Assembly: GCA_029448655.1 (NCBI GenBank)
Contig: JACCLO010000014.1
Location: 806,001-870,000, forward strand
DNA: 64,000 bases
Source: Wolfiporia cocos
Lineage: Eukaryota > Basidiomycota > Agaricomycetes > Polyporales > Phaeolaceae
Direction of reading: 5' to 3'
Each line of letters begins with the position of its first letter. Within the stretch, counting starts at the first letter, position 1. Below are positions 1 to 11,192 of the stretch, piece after piece. Position numbers and translations under genes: made by a program. The notes beneath the pieces are model-generated. The model had not been told where the DNA came from, did not search any database, and worked only from the letters and a program-made list of their open reading frames with translations.

Positions 1-498
1 AGTCAAAGTCTACCAGACGAATTCTGGATATGCCTCTGCAGAACGGCGGTGAGCACACGGGCGGACCAGCCCCGTCCAGGAAGCGTACGATCTTACGAGC
101 ATGATGGCAGCCCAGCTACCTACACCGCCGCAGCCGACCACGACGACTGTGCCCTTCCGTATCTTGGCCATGCCTTCCTCGCCGAAAAACGCGTAGTTAC
201 GCGCGAGCTGCTCCTTGATCAGCTCTTCGTCATACTCATAGTCCTCCCGCTGAAAGTTCGTAGCAAGCTTGATTTCCGCTTCATGAGGGTCATCGTATCG
301 ATCCTTGGCCGCTGGCTTAGGCTGTGCGGAACGTGGCTCTCGAGCGACCAGTGAGCGACGGATCTCCTCGTCAAGCTCCTTCCTCTTTTTGTGCCGATTG
401 TGCTGTTGGTATGCAGCGAACAGCCCAGCAGTTGCTGCCGAAGCTGCCATGGCAGTGCATATTAGCTGAAAGCGATGCGAGTGGACATCCAGATTCAT
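1..498 (-). CDS. tRNA threonylcarbamoyladenosine dehydratase (TcdA/Tcd1-Tcd2 type), 5' part
   Basis: 5' portion of a gene that runs off the left edge. Exons are 89-498 and 1-35, split by a 53-nt intron (36-88). The N-terminus has a hydrophobic segment (about residues 9-24, ICTAMAASAATAGLFAAY), then a charged linker, then the ThiF/E1-like nucleotide-binding start KGTVVVVGCGGVGSWAA. After the intron the frame resumes with GISRIRLVDFD, the usual next strand with its acidic residue. The family (bacterial TcdA, yeast Tcd1/Tcd2) cyclises t6A37 to ct6A in tRNAs with ATP, and the yeast proteins sit in the mitochondrial outer membrane, which fits the N-terminal hydrophobic segment. An in-frame ATG 30 nt upstream (528) is an alternative start. 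The gene is divergent from VPS26. Other E1-like proteins such as UBA5 start differently. Confidence 0.85.
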
Positions 499-928
499 GG
501 CAGTAGATGATGAGTGTAGAAAGCACAATGCAGTGTACGCACTATGTTCAGGATCTCAGTGGTGGTGTGGAGAATCGTCTTTGCCGCCTCGAGCTCGTGC
601 GTTCACGCCATTATGATCGCAATGCATTCACCTGTAACCAGTTAATACAAAGGTAGTACATAGCACGATGGCGTAGCTCAGGCTTGCTGTATGAGCTGCG
701 CAGTCTGTCCAAATGATTCAATCAATTCCGCGTTAGAGCTTTGACGCCGATCCCACCCTCTTCATAACCGACCTGTAGCGAACTGGAACCGGTATTGCTA
801 TCAACAACCCGCGCATACAACTAGGACATGAAGCTCTAAGGGTTGACTGAAACCACCAACATACCAATTGTACTACTGTCAGACCACGCCGTGCGACGTG
901 CTGATACAAGCTGGCGACGAACACCGCA
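499..928. promoter_or_regulatory. Divergent intergenic region between the dehydratase gene and VPS26
   Basis: About 430 bp between two head-to-head start codons, so it must hold both promoters. I see no clear TATA box or repeated motif. No coding sequence is supported here. Confidence 0.5.
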
Positions 929-2180
929 ATGGCGTCTTACTTCTTCTCATCGCCTGTCGATGTAGATATAAAGCTTGAGCGGGAAGAGGACCGCAAGACG
1001 GTGGACCTGAAACTCGAGAAGGAGCGGCAGGTATCGTGCCCTGTCTATTATGACTTGGAACCTGTTACTGGCCAGGCGCGTCCAAGCATGATCGCTCGAG
1101 ACGCGTATCGTAACGAGAGTTCATCTAGGTGACCGTGCGTGTGCGCGACGGGAAGAAGCTAGCGCATGACGGCATTAAGGTGGAGTTCATTGGCAGCATA
1201 GGTATGCGTTGAATCTGATGGGTGTACACATGCTAACCCTTCGCGAGTAGAGCTGTTCTATGACCGCGGACATCATCATGAATTCCTCTCGCTCTCACAA
1301 GAGCTGGCCGCACCAGGAGAGCTGCGTTCTGCCCAAACGTTTGACTTCCTATTCAAGAACGTCGAGAAGCAATACGAAAGCTATCAGGGTATAAATGTAA
1401 AGCTGAGGTTAGTGATGGTCCGCAGAGATCTCGAATATTCCAGTGAACCATTAACTCAGGTACTTCATCCGGGTGACGATTTCGCGGAGACTAGCAGATG
1501 TCACAAAGGAGAGGGAGCTATGGGTACACTCATATCGAATGCCCCCTGATAGCAACAATTCAATCAAGATGGAAGTGGGCATTGAGGACTGCTTGCACAT
1601 TGAGTTTGAATACAACAAATCCAAGTACGCGTCCAAAGCTGTGCTCTGTGTATCTGCTTATTCTGTGCGTAAGGTATCATTTGAAGGATGTAATTGTGGG
1701 AAAAATCTATTTCCTACTCGTACGCATCAAGATCAAACACATGGAGCTCTCTATCATCCGTCGGGAGACAACCGGCGCACCACCAAACCAATACAACGAG
1801 AGCGAGACTATCACCAAGTTTGAGATTATGGACGGGGCCCCTGTACGAGGTGGGTCATGTCAATGTCCCTATGAATCTGGTCTCATCTTTAATCCGCAGG
1901 AGAAACAATACCCATCCGCCTTTTCCTAGGAGGTTTTGAGCTAACGCCGACGTTCCGGGAAGTCAACAAGAAGTTCAGCGTACGGTACTATCTCAATCTA
2001 GTCCTCATCGACGAGGAGAATCGGCGATATTTCAAACAACAGGTGTGCATGCATTTTATGCGCGAGAGCTTTGTTCTGAGAGCATATAACAGGAAATCAC
2101 TGTGTTCCGGATTCCAGAGGTAGGTTTCAAGCTGATTCTCGCTCAACATATATTGATGTCCCTATGCATAGAATTACTGA
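929..2180 (+). CDS. VPS26: Vps26, retromer cargo-recognition subunit
   Basis: Arrestin-fold subunit of the retromer trimer (Vps26-Vps29-Vps35), which returns receptors from endosomes to the Golgi. The spliced reading is an almost family-perfect 298-aa protein: it begins MASYFFSSPVDVDIKLE and contains VKLRYFIRVTISRR, WVHSYRMPPDSNNSIKMEVG, HMELSIIRRETTG and LFLGGFELTPTFREVNKKFS. Exons: 929-1075, 1129-1201, 1251-1407, 1460-1624, 1674-1849, 1900-2042, 2093-2119 and 2172-2180. All introns are 49-53 nt. Intron 1 starts with GC (cag|gcgcgt), and no GT donor keeps the conserved GQ|VTVRVRDG join. The last 9-nt exon (codons N, Y, stop) is inferred from a 52-nt GT-AG intron. Without that splice the protein would end in an implausible hydrophobic tail at 2323. 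Confidence 0.95.
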
Positions 2181-2433
2181 TGATCTTATGGACTGTGTAC
2201 CTATCCTACGTATTGTTTATTCTCGGGATCTTTTACTACAGACTCGCACTGTCCGGCCAAGCTGGCCTGATACGAGCCTCAATTACCCAATGTGATATCT
2301 ACGATGAACTGTTCAGAAGGTAACAAGATACTCCAACACCGAGCTAGACCTCGAGCGCACGAAAGCAAGAGTCAGGCCGCCCGTTTGCTATAATATACAG
2401 GATGCTTGCTCAAAACGCATAATACTCCTCTTC
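2181..2433. other. Convergent gap between VPS26 and the seven-helix membrane protein gene
   Basis: About 250 bp between two 3' ends. It should hold both polyadenylation regions. No gene or repeat seen. Confidence 0.4.
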
Positions 2434-5099
2434 TCAGCTGATGCTCCGTTTCCGCAACTTCCTGCTTGTCCTACGACTGCTTGGCCGCGAGCTGTCAGGT
2501 TCGTTGATCTCAACCTCCGGGACGACACTGTCTCGTGTTCGCTCGCCGCTCGTCACGATGGGCGTCTGTCGCCTCGGTACCTCCCCAATGCTCTTGAACC
2601 TCGGCGCCCGTGATCCTTCCGCCGTTATCACGTCGGGATCCGGCAGATCGCCTAGCAATGGGACGGTGCTCTCTGTCTCGGGCTGTACGCGCTGCTTGCC
2701 TACGCGAATGCCTGACAAGCGTGCCTTTCCACCTCTGCTTGAGCGCTTGGGCGAGACGGGCATAGTCATCGAGGTCGGCGTGGGGAATGATGCTGCTGCT
2801 TGTGAGTTATCTACCGTATGTTGAGTATCACTGGTCAGGAGATCGCTACAGGTAGACCTACCGCTGCTCTCATTGCCGCTCACATCAGCATTGTCATCGC
2901 TACTCATGCCCACGGTCGACCGTTGCTCGGCTACAGTGCGCTGCGCAGAGGCTTGTTCGTCCTTGACAGTGAGCTCACTCTTCCCATCATCGCTTGACGA
3001 CCTGCTTGGCAGTGGCAACTTCTCCGTCTGTGCAGTCCAACTCGATATACGTGGGGTGCCTGGGAATTGTGCGGTGATCGCCTGCAGGCCCTCGAATGAG
3101 TCTGACGATGACTCTTGGCGTAACTCCTGGGTTAGACGCGTCGTGAAGCCGCCATACGTCCGTCGCGCGTATGCGCGGTCCGCGCGCACGACGGGGATGA
3201 TTAATGCGGATGATGGTACCGAGATCTCCGAGACGTGCGGGCTGGAAGGTGCGGGCGCGACGGCGCTCCTAATCTCGTCTGCGCTCGTTGTTGAGAATGC
3301 GGAGACGTGTGGCGTTGAGCGGCTCGACACGGAAGAGGGCATCCATCCTTGCAAGCGTGCCACGGGGAGGCTTCGCGAGCGCGCGGCTTGCGGATCGACG
3401 GTGGGGTTGAGCTGTGCTAGCGTGTTTAACGAGGGCTGGTCGATCAGGTCGGAGAACCGGCGCAGCTCGAGGAACGGCGCACGTCCTGGGAGGAAATGTA
3501 CTGTTACGCGCTGCGGGCGTGGCAGGATGGGAGGATTGCGCCCTACGGAGTAAAGGAGCGGCGGCGTCGGCGGGCGTGTGCGCACATCCCGCCGACCTGC
3601 ATCTTGCCCGCTCGCTGCGTCGGTTGACGTGACGGTCGCGGTCGGCATGGATGGTGCCGATGACGCATTCTCAGTCGCCCTGACGGACGAGCCACCCTCC
3701 GTGACTCTCACAAATGATGATGTCGCGTTTTCCGTAGCTCTCACCGACGAGGAGTTCTCTGTCACCCGAACGAACGATGATGTTGCGTTCTCTGTTGCCC
3801 TGAGCGATGAACGCGGTGTACGCGTGCCTCCGCCGAAATAGCGGATAGATACTGAACGAAGTTCCACTATTGCGTCGGATGCGATGGTAGACGCACGATG
3901 TGGGCGGATGCTAGTGATCTCTACATCCGGATTGAACTCATGTCCACCAACCTTGCGGAAGGTGCTGTTCCGTGGATTGCCAATCATAGTGAGCATTTTT
4001 GACCGACGTCGCTGTTGATTGGCTTCTAACTTCAGAATTTGGAAGTCCTCTACCGTGTCGACACTGGTAATTGGCCTGTGAGTACGCGTAGCCTATGACT
4101 TCCGCTCGATAATCGCTTACCCATTGATAACTCCTATAATTAGACCGGCCCGTCCGAGGAAAAGTAGGATACGCCGTGTCAACGCAAGAGCGAATCCGCC
4201 CCCAGCAAAACCAATCATAGTCTCAACCGCAGAGACAACCAGACCAGCGACAATCCACCCGAGGCCGTGGAAAAGATGAGCCTTGACCTCTGCGCCTTCC
4301 GGCATTGCTTGGATCTCTCGGCGATAGGAGAACGCCTTCCCCAACCGATACACTGCGATCAATACGACAAGCAGCTGATATGCAGTCAGTAATGCAAGTG
4401 TGAGATCATCAAAGCCATTGTGTATGGACTGGTTCGTGAAGCCCACGGAGAGCACACCGTTCAGAACACCTTCACAGGAATAAGCCATCATACACTCGCA
4501 AAACACAACACTTACGGTATGAGATGCTGACGAATGAGCCCAACTCATTTGAGGCAACGATAGCCGGGATGAAGAACAGCAGGGAAAACTTCGCTGCGTT
4601 CTGGGTCCAATCCGGCATTGTAGGAATGAACGTCGTTGCGGTGAAGAGGTATAGGAAGCCGGTGTATAGCAAGAGCGGTAACCAGGACGCAGCCCCTGAG
4701 CCATGTTGGAGAGTCCGGAGTATTCTAATCATAATGTAAGCGTACCTTCCAATATGTCAAGTGGCTTGAACACGTTGATAGACATTCCGACGGCTGGAAT
4801 GAGATGCACCAGCGCATCCAATAATGCCAAAGCAAAGTATGCGAACCCCTCAGCTGCCAAGAGGACATGCTTCCTAGCATTGTTGTCAGCCAATTATACT
4901 GCAAGACGGAATATACGGCTTGTAAGGGGGGGGACGAAGTACAGCAGCCGTCTCCTAACCTGTTGCATCCACGCAGAACCACCAAACCAAGACTAAACAT
5001 GACCTCCAGACCAGCGGGAAGTAAGAGAATTCCGGACTCAAGTCTGTTCAGAGATTGACAACGAAGAATTGGGGCCTGAGATAGGCAAATGGCGCGCAT
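2434..5099 (-). CDS. Uncharacterised seven-transmembrane protein with long disordered tail
   Basis: I do not recognise a named family. The model gives 808 aa from exons 4960-5099, 4746-4873, 4516-4695, 4121-4469 and 2434-4063 (introns 86, 50, 46 and 57 nt, all GT-AG and phase-consistent). Seven hydrophobic helices lie in the first 270 residues, for example GILLLPAGLEVMFSLGLVVL, AYFALALLDALVHLI, LLLYTGFLYLFTATTF, LTLALLTAYQLLVVLIAVY and GWIVAGLVVSAVETMIGFAG. A Ser/Thr/Pro/Arg-rich, probably cytosolic tail of about 540 residues follows. The layout resembles fungal seven-helix receptor-like proteins, but I see no diagnostic receptor motif, so signalling is only a guess. The start was chosen as the first ATG before helix 1. 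An upstream exon cannot be excluded. The tail contains a degenerate tandem repeat (see separate entry). Confidence 0.75.
3660..3830 (-). repeat. Degenerate tandem repeat in the tail of the membrane protein
   Basis: Within the long exon, units reading (R)ATEN-(A/S)(T/S)S-(S)FVRVTE occur as RATENATSSFVRVTE, then NSSSV, RATENATSSFVRVTE, GGSSV and RATENASS. At the DNA level the plus strand shows alternating gccctgacggac/ctctgtcacc-like units. Probably a recent in-frame expansion. Confidence 0.7.
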
Positions 5100-6495
5100 T
5101 GAATAAGCGTGAAAGTTCGTGTCACTCAGCAGCAAGAGCCAAACATCTCAGATGATGCGAACTCAGGAAATGTGGGCGGACGGCCCAATGAATAGGACGA
5201 AGAAAAGCGTTAAGGAACGGACTCCGCAGACTTGCTGCGAAAGAGAGAAAACGAATAGTGCACCTGCACGGAGGAAAGGGGAAGAGAGCAAGTTGCATTG
5301 TGGCGGGATGATGCATGGATGGTTGTTATGCCGAGCATTCGATGCAGCTTAAGTTCTCAGGTTACTCGACAGCACTGGTAACCGTGGCAATACTGCGCTT
5401 GCCTTAGATGTCAAGCCCACCGCCACCACCCACAAACGCCCCGCTTGATGGCAGGCAGGTTCTAGCCGCTATACAACAGATCGATTTTGATGTCTTCCTC
5501 TCATCTCATAGCTCATGGATCCGGAATCATATGAAGTTCGAATTTAGAGGGATCTTTCAGGGGATTCCTTTAGGGGGTTGAGCTGCGATCAAATCCCACG
5601 AGTGGTTGCCTGCAACCTTCGCAAGGCGGTTTCGGCATGACAATTAGGTGTGTAAACTAGAAGACCGGACGTGAACGTTCTAGACAAGTTCTGGTGCATC
5701 CTAGTTCACCTGCATTGTAAGCTACAGACAACGTGCATAGGAGCAGTAGGGCTGAAGCCGATACGACAGGACTACAGCACATACATTTGTAGCGGACCAG
5801 TGCGGGATATGCGGGCAGAGTGCGCCTTTGGCTCAAACGATGGTGCGCAGGCATATTCAATAGCACAAACTGCTCTTATATAGATATCGTGAGCGATCCG
5901 GGGAACATGATGTGGTCGCACGCAATCCGTTGCCGGTTCACCTTGGATCCCCGGATCGTAAACGGGTTGCCCTGGCTCGCAAGCTGTCCATATGTCGCCG
6001 GAATAAGGCGCAGAGTCAGTTGCGCGCACCGCGCCGTGAAGGCGGATGTGAGCGGGGATGTTTGAAGTCCAAAAGGCGAGACGGAAAGTGTAGAGGCAAA
6101 CATGACGACTGCACCCACGCTTATATTCCTGGGAGAGCTCCCTATCGAGACTCCATGCAGCGTACCTACAAATTACAAATGTGCTCAGAGCGTGAAATGA
6201 AACGCAATTTCGCATTATCCCAGTAGACGCGCATTGAAAAAGTACTGTTAGATTCAGAGGACAGTAACATTCCGCAGATATAACCAGAGGCAAGCCGTTA
6301 GTAATGGTCTACTAAATAGCCACGAGGTAAAACGCATACGATCGCGAAGCCGAGCACTAACGCTCAAGCTTCAAGCGCCCAGGAACGGCACGTTGCGTTT
6401 TGGCCAACGCGCCCGAACGCGTCGGCCATTTACAGTGCCCACCCACACTCACGCGTCGCTCTCTCTCACCAGTCTGCACAAACTGACGGACGATC
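5100..6495. other. 1.4-kb divergent intergenic region, no gene seen
   Basis: Lies between the start of the membrane-protein gene (minus) and PBDC1 (plus). The short open frames on both strands show no conserved protein sequence. I see no tRNA, tandem repeat or terminal-repeat element. It presumably contains both promoters. Confidence 0.5.
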
Positions 6496-7570
6496 ATGAC
6501 GACCAAGTTTGACCCGAACAACGCGCAGAACCTCGTCGAGGTATGTACCCGGCTCGTGCACGGCGCGCGCCGTCCACGCCGACCAAAGCTGACTTTGCGC
6601 AAGTAGATTGAGAAGCAGTGAGTGCGCGCGTGCACTCGGCCGTATGCTGTGGTATTGACGCTGTTCTGCAAGATTCGCGGTGAAGGCCGTCGAGCATGCG
6701 CAGGTGCGTGCTGATCCGCTGCATCGCGCGTGCGGCCGCTGACACCGCGCTCGCAAAAGACGTACTGGAACCTGCTTGAGAAGGTCGAGCCGCGGAACCT
6801 CCGCCTGACAAAGTGTGCTTTTTTTCATGCTCGCGCGGGGCACACCGATGGTTTGACTGGGCGAAACACAACGTAACGTAGGTTCGACGACGAGATCTTC
6901 GAGCACACCATGTCCGAGTTCCCGGAGCTGTCGGAGAACGAGTACGCGAAGCTGACCGTGCTCGATGAGGAGTGGATGAAGAGCGCGGAGGGTAAGGAGC
7001 GTTGGCGAAAGTTCATCCAGACGTGAGTCTGGACCCTCCTCCCTCCCTCCTCCTTGCCACCGTCTCAATACGCCCCTCGCTTCATGCAATGCACTGCCGG
7101 TACTGACCGTCACTGTCTCTGATGGGCAGGTACGAGAAGAAGGTGAAGGACTACAACTTCGGCTCGCTCATCCGCACGGACGCGCGCGACGAATACGGCG
7201 AGAGGAACACCATCTTCGGTAAGGTTCCGGCTCTCGTTACACACATCCCCAACCCACTCACCGAACGCACGCTCGTCGACTCGATCCTCGTCCAACTAGT
7301 GACGCGTATACAGGTCAGTTTTGCTTAACCCCGTTTTTTTTATTACCTGACACCCCCAACTGCTCGCAGTTCTACGCCTTCGAGGTATGCCTTTCCCCTC
7401 CCGACCCTCCTGCTCGCAGGCTGACGCAACACACCCGCTAGATCGCGCGCAACAGGCTTGGCTTGAACGACGCCGCGCACGCGCTCGCAAAGGCAGAGGC
7501 GGAGAAGGAGCGGGCGGCGAAGGAGCGGGAGAAGGAGCGGGAGGCGAAGAAGAAGAGCGGCAGCAAGTAG
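6496..7570 (+). CDS. PBDC1: PBDC1 / yeast YPL225W homologue
   Basis: Small conserved eukaryotic protein, 175 aa here. Nine exons: 6496-6540, 6607-6617, 6673-6703, 6760-6812, 6882-7022, 7130-7218, 7300-7313, 7370-7384 and 7442-7570. Three of them are only 11, 14 and 15 nt. Diagnostic stretches after splicing are FAVKAVEHAQTYWNLL, KVEPRNLRLTKFDDEIFEH, KVKDYNFGSLIRTDARDEY and RIQFYAFEIARNRLGLND. The YPL225W family has been linked to co-translational folding of the elongation factor eEF1A (established knowledge, not visible here). The C-terminus is a charged Lys/Glu/Arg helix (AEAEKERAAKEREKEREAKK). Reading phase is consistent across all eight introns. Confidence 0.93.
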
Positions 7571-7839
7571 CGTCGATACCTACGGCGGACACGGCGCTCT
7601 ACGCCTGGGTGTGCTGCGGGGCGCGCCATGTACCATACAGGCTGCTTATCATCGGTGCATACGTGCGGCCATGGCTGAGTGCATTACCGTGTGATCGAGC
7701 ATGTCCCCCATGGGCGAAGACTTCCTTCAGCGCGCTGCGGGCTCAGGCAACAAAAGAATCAATAAACACCCCATCAATCGTGCATACCGCAAACACAAAT
7801 GGCCGCTCGACAACAAGCGGACGCTCAACGACCGGCCGC

Positions 7840-9795
7840 CTACAACTGCTTGCAGAGCTCCCGCCCCCTGCGCACCTGCGCCCTGCACAGCGCGACCTCT
7901 GTCGGCACCGCAAGCACGGACGCGAGCAGGATGCCCGTCCCGTCCGCGAGCCCGATCGCGCCGATGCGGAACTCGCGCGACTGCCTCGCGCGCTCGCTGC
8001 CTGCGTCCGCGTCCGCACCCGCCGGCTCCTGATTCACGCGGTGGTACACGTTCACGCTGGGTGCGTCAAGCCGTTGCGTCCACGCACGGGTCGATCGCGG
8101 GTCGCGAGTCGCGGAACAGGGCAGAACGAAAGCAAAGTGACGTCAGCGCCGCCCGGCAGTACGGGGAGGCAGACTCACTACGCGAGCCCGCCGCACACGC
8201 CCTCGACGGCGATGAGCGCGAAGACGAGTACGACTGCACGCGCGGCGTCGCCCCCGAAGACGCCCGCTGCGGCCTCGAGCGCGAGTGCGCCGAGTAAGAG
8301 CGCCTGGACGGCCGCGGGCAGGGCGAGCAGCCGCGCGGGCAGGGCGGGGATGCCCATCGAGAGCGACGAGCGCGACAGGAAGACGGTCGTTTGGTACACG
8401 AGCTGCGGGCGCGACGCGGCGAGTGAGGGGAGGGAGGTGAGTGGGGGGCGGGTGGGGGGATGGTGGAGAGGCACACCTGCCAGAGGGGGTAGTAGTCCCG
8501 GATAGAGTGGATGAGCTTGCTGAGGAGGGGGTGCTCTGCGGGCGTGGGCACGGGATACACGAGCGTCGGTGCAATGCCCTGCGCGAGTTCAGAGTCAACG
8601 TTAGGATGCACGCGGGTGTCACTAGGTACATACCTGGTTAATGGTGTACTCAAACTGGAAGAAATCGAGTGTTCAGTCTATCAGTAAATGGAAGTGGTGA
8701 TCCAACGCACAAGATAGACGCAAACTTGCCATGCGCGCACACAATCAGCAAGCCGTGCGCGACAGGACGGAATAATGGCACTCACACAGCGGCAGCATGT
8801 ACTTTGGCAACAGCGGCTTGACCAGCCGCCACTTGTCGCTCGCAGACAGCGCCTCGAGGACCTTCGGGCTCGCGACCACGCTCTCCTCTCCCGCGTCGTC
8901 CGCGTCGGTGGTCGGCAGCGGCGTGTATGCCGCCGGCGCCGGCGCGTCCTCAAACGCCTCGAATGCCGACGGGTGCGGCAGCAGGAGGAAATATGTCGCG
9001 GGGATGACGAGCGGCAGCGCCTACGTCCATGGAATCCAGCGCCCCGCTCAGACAAGAAGACACGCGAAGCAGACGCACCGAAGACAGACCGACGCCGGTG
9101 CGGACGCCCAGGCCCCGCAGCTCCCACCACAGGAAGGCCCCGACGAGGCCCGCCGCGCCGGTGCCGGAGGCGAAGTAGCTGTTTACCACAGCTCGGGTCA
9201 GCATGCCAAGTGACGGATGGTGAGCGGGTTACCCGACGCTGTGCCCTGCGACCCGCGGGGGGTGGTACCGCGTCGAGAGCTGGAGGAAGGTGAGCTCCCC
9301 GAGTCCTGGCGCGGCCAGAGCAATGAGCGGGTGCTGGACGGCGGTGCGGCGGTGCGCACCTGACGAGAACGACGCGAAGCAGATCCCGAGCAGGCGCATG
9401 TACAAGCTGTCGAACATCGCCACGACCTGTGCAGTATGGCCCCTCCCGTCAGCAATTCGAGACGCGGAGACGTTGGGATGCGCCACGCACGGCCATGCCG
9501 CTCATGCTGATGAGGCAGCAGCCGACCAGCCGGCGCGCGTACCGGATCCGTCCCTTGAGCAGGTACGGCCACCCAAACTTGGCGAGGAGCGAGGGAAAGA
9601 TGTTGCAGAACGCGATGATGCCCTTGGGCGTGGAGGGCGGCACAAGGTCGAGCGCGGCAGAGAGAATAATTACATATAGCACTTTCGGGTGTGTCAGTAT
9701 GGTGGGCGAGAAGGAGCGGGCAGGCGCACCATTGTTGATCAGTCCGAAGAGAAAGAACGAGACGCCTAGACGGAGGAGTAGCCTCCGCGACGAGC
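7840..9795 (-). CDS. BTN1: Battenin/CLN3 homologue (Btn1), vacuolar membrane protein; core exons
   Basis: Multi-pass lysosomal/vacuolar membrane protein of the CLN3 family, implicated in vacuolar pH and amino-acid homeostasis and, in animals, glycerophosphodiester export. Exons read on the minus strand: 9730-9795, 9491-9681, 9360-9426, 9233-9305, 9079-9178, 8786-9020, 8711-8724 (14 nt), 8634-8654, 8477-8578, 8179-8402 and 7840-8056. Family signatures are LDLVPPSTPKGIIAFCNIFP, GLGELTFLQLSTRYHP, YFASGTGAAGLVGAFLWWEL, LFEYTINQGIAPTLVYP and YVNVYHRVNQE. The known exons give 436 aa and start in phase 1, so a 5' exon is missing; a candidate lies at 10328-10508. The gene is convergent with PBDC1. 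Confidence 0.93.
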
Positions 9796-10327
9796 CTATG
9801 TGGACATGAGCAACATCAGCATGGATAATGGTGTGGCGTAATAAAGGTGATTCGTTAGAGATAATTATGACTCGGCTTTTCCGTGGTGGAGCAATAATTA
9901 TGAGAAGGAGGAGTTGTGGAATATGGCAGAGTTTGGGGATATTGGTGTGACCAAAAGATCATGCGTGGTAACATGCTTAATACGACTTGTCGCCGATATT
10001 TTTGTATGCATTCGGCATATGCTTTCGTACATCTGTAGGTGCATGGAGATGGCTGAGGTAGTCACTATAATGCACAGTTGCAGTGCTCAGATCTATAATG
10101 TCAACGCTCCACCGCTCCCTTTCAAAAGTTCGGCGGTGGAGCTCAAACATCTGGCGCCACAGTCATAATCATCGAGAACGAATCATCTCTAATGGGAGGG
10201 ACTGCCGTTGAGTGAGATCTGAAGCCAGATCAAAGCCAGATTGCATGCTCGTCTACTCCCAGATGAGTGAGCAAACGCGACTAGGTCTAGGTCCCGACCC
10301 ATGTCTGCGCCGCATCTAATAGCTCAC

Positions 10328-10508
10328 CTGCTCCTGTTCCCGCACCAAAGCGTTCTGCAGAAAGTAAGCCCTGACTCTCCTCAGCCGTCGGCGATGTTGC
10401 GCGATGCATGGCGGCGCTCAGAGAACTAGAAGGTGGGTATGATGTGGTTGCCTCTGTGTCCGAGCCCAAGACCTCTTCGCTGCTGTTCCGACGACGATTA
10501 GAAAGCAT
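10328..10508 (-). CDS. Candidate first exon of BTN1
   Basis: Open frame of 60 codons starting MLSNRRRNSSEEVL and ending at a good donor (G|gtgagc). It leaves one nucleotide over, exactly the phase needed by the first confirmed BTN1 exon. It contains EESQGLL, an acidic-dileucine (ExxxLL) type sorting signal at residues 44-49. Joining it would give a 496-aa protein but needs a 532-nt intron, about ten times the local norm. It may instead be a separate short gene, or a further exon may lie between. Confidence 0.35.
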
Positions 10509-11192
10509 CCAAAGTAAGCATGTGTATCAATGGTGGCTGACGCGGTCTGGTTAGGGACGATCGTATTAGGGACGATCGTAGATATGGTCTTTGAGCATGC
10601 CGCCGGCGCGTGATTAGCGCGACATGCTCCAGCGTCAATTGTTGGGCATTCGTCTGAGCAAAAATTGCCTCCCTTGTGTCTGCCTGCTATGAGGCCCATT
10701 TTATCCATATGAGACGCAGTACATACGACGTGGTATTAATGTAGATCGCCTCCTAAGTGTATAGACTGCGACTGCCTAGAATGCGAAGCGTCTGGCGTCT
10801 CCACCGCACCTGCGCTGCGGACCAGTGCGGCGTACGCCATGCTGAGCTGCAGAGCGCTCAGTTTGCCCTCGCCTGCCCTACGGACTTGACGCCCAACAAA
10901 CATGTGCAGCAATGCTGATCGAGATCTCGGGCATCCGGGATCCCGGCAGTCAGATTCTCCCCGGTCAACCTCCCCAGATCCAGTCAGCTTGATCACCGGG
11001 AATATCACTCGGCTGGGGAGAGCAGACCGTCTGCTTATAACTGGCCGCGCTCTGCATCGAACCCCGTCCCCTGTGCTTTGTCTACGGCACGACATTGACC
11101 TGCAATTGCAACTCCAAGGCGGTGCGCGCACGCTATTTAACGGCTGAACACCGTGAGCTCATCGGTGGGGCCGCGGAGTGGTCTCGATCAGC
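10509..11192. other. Region upstream of VWA8, no gene seen
   Basis: About 680 bp between the candidate BTN1 exon and the VWA8 start. A short tandem duplication (ttagggacgatcgta, twice at about 10552-10580) is visible. No conserved coding sequence found. It likely includes the VWA8 promoter. Confidence 0.4.

Noticed and set aside
2120..2323. VPS26 ending in a hydrophobic tail at 2323
   Set aside because: Vps26 proteins end shortly after the ITVFRIPE strand. A 52-nt intron followed by codons N, Y and stop matches local intron size and family length.
4917..4945. Frameshift or pseudogene in the membrane-protein gene at an 8-C run
   Set aside because: The apparent frame changes disappear once the 86-nt intron is removed; the C run lies inside the intron.
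5100..5330. N-terminal extension of the seven-helix protein through the frame at 5122-5316
   Set aside because: That frame needs several in-frame stops to be read through. A single 86-nt GT-AG intron (4874-4959) with a CTGAC branch site gives a clean model starting at 5099.
7387..8505. 372-codon plus-strand frame
   Set aside because: Shadow of PBDC1's last exon and of BTN1 on the opposite strand; its translation is unstructured and the conserved genes account for the DNA.
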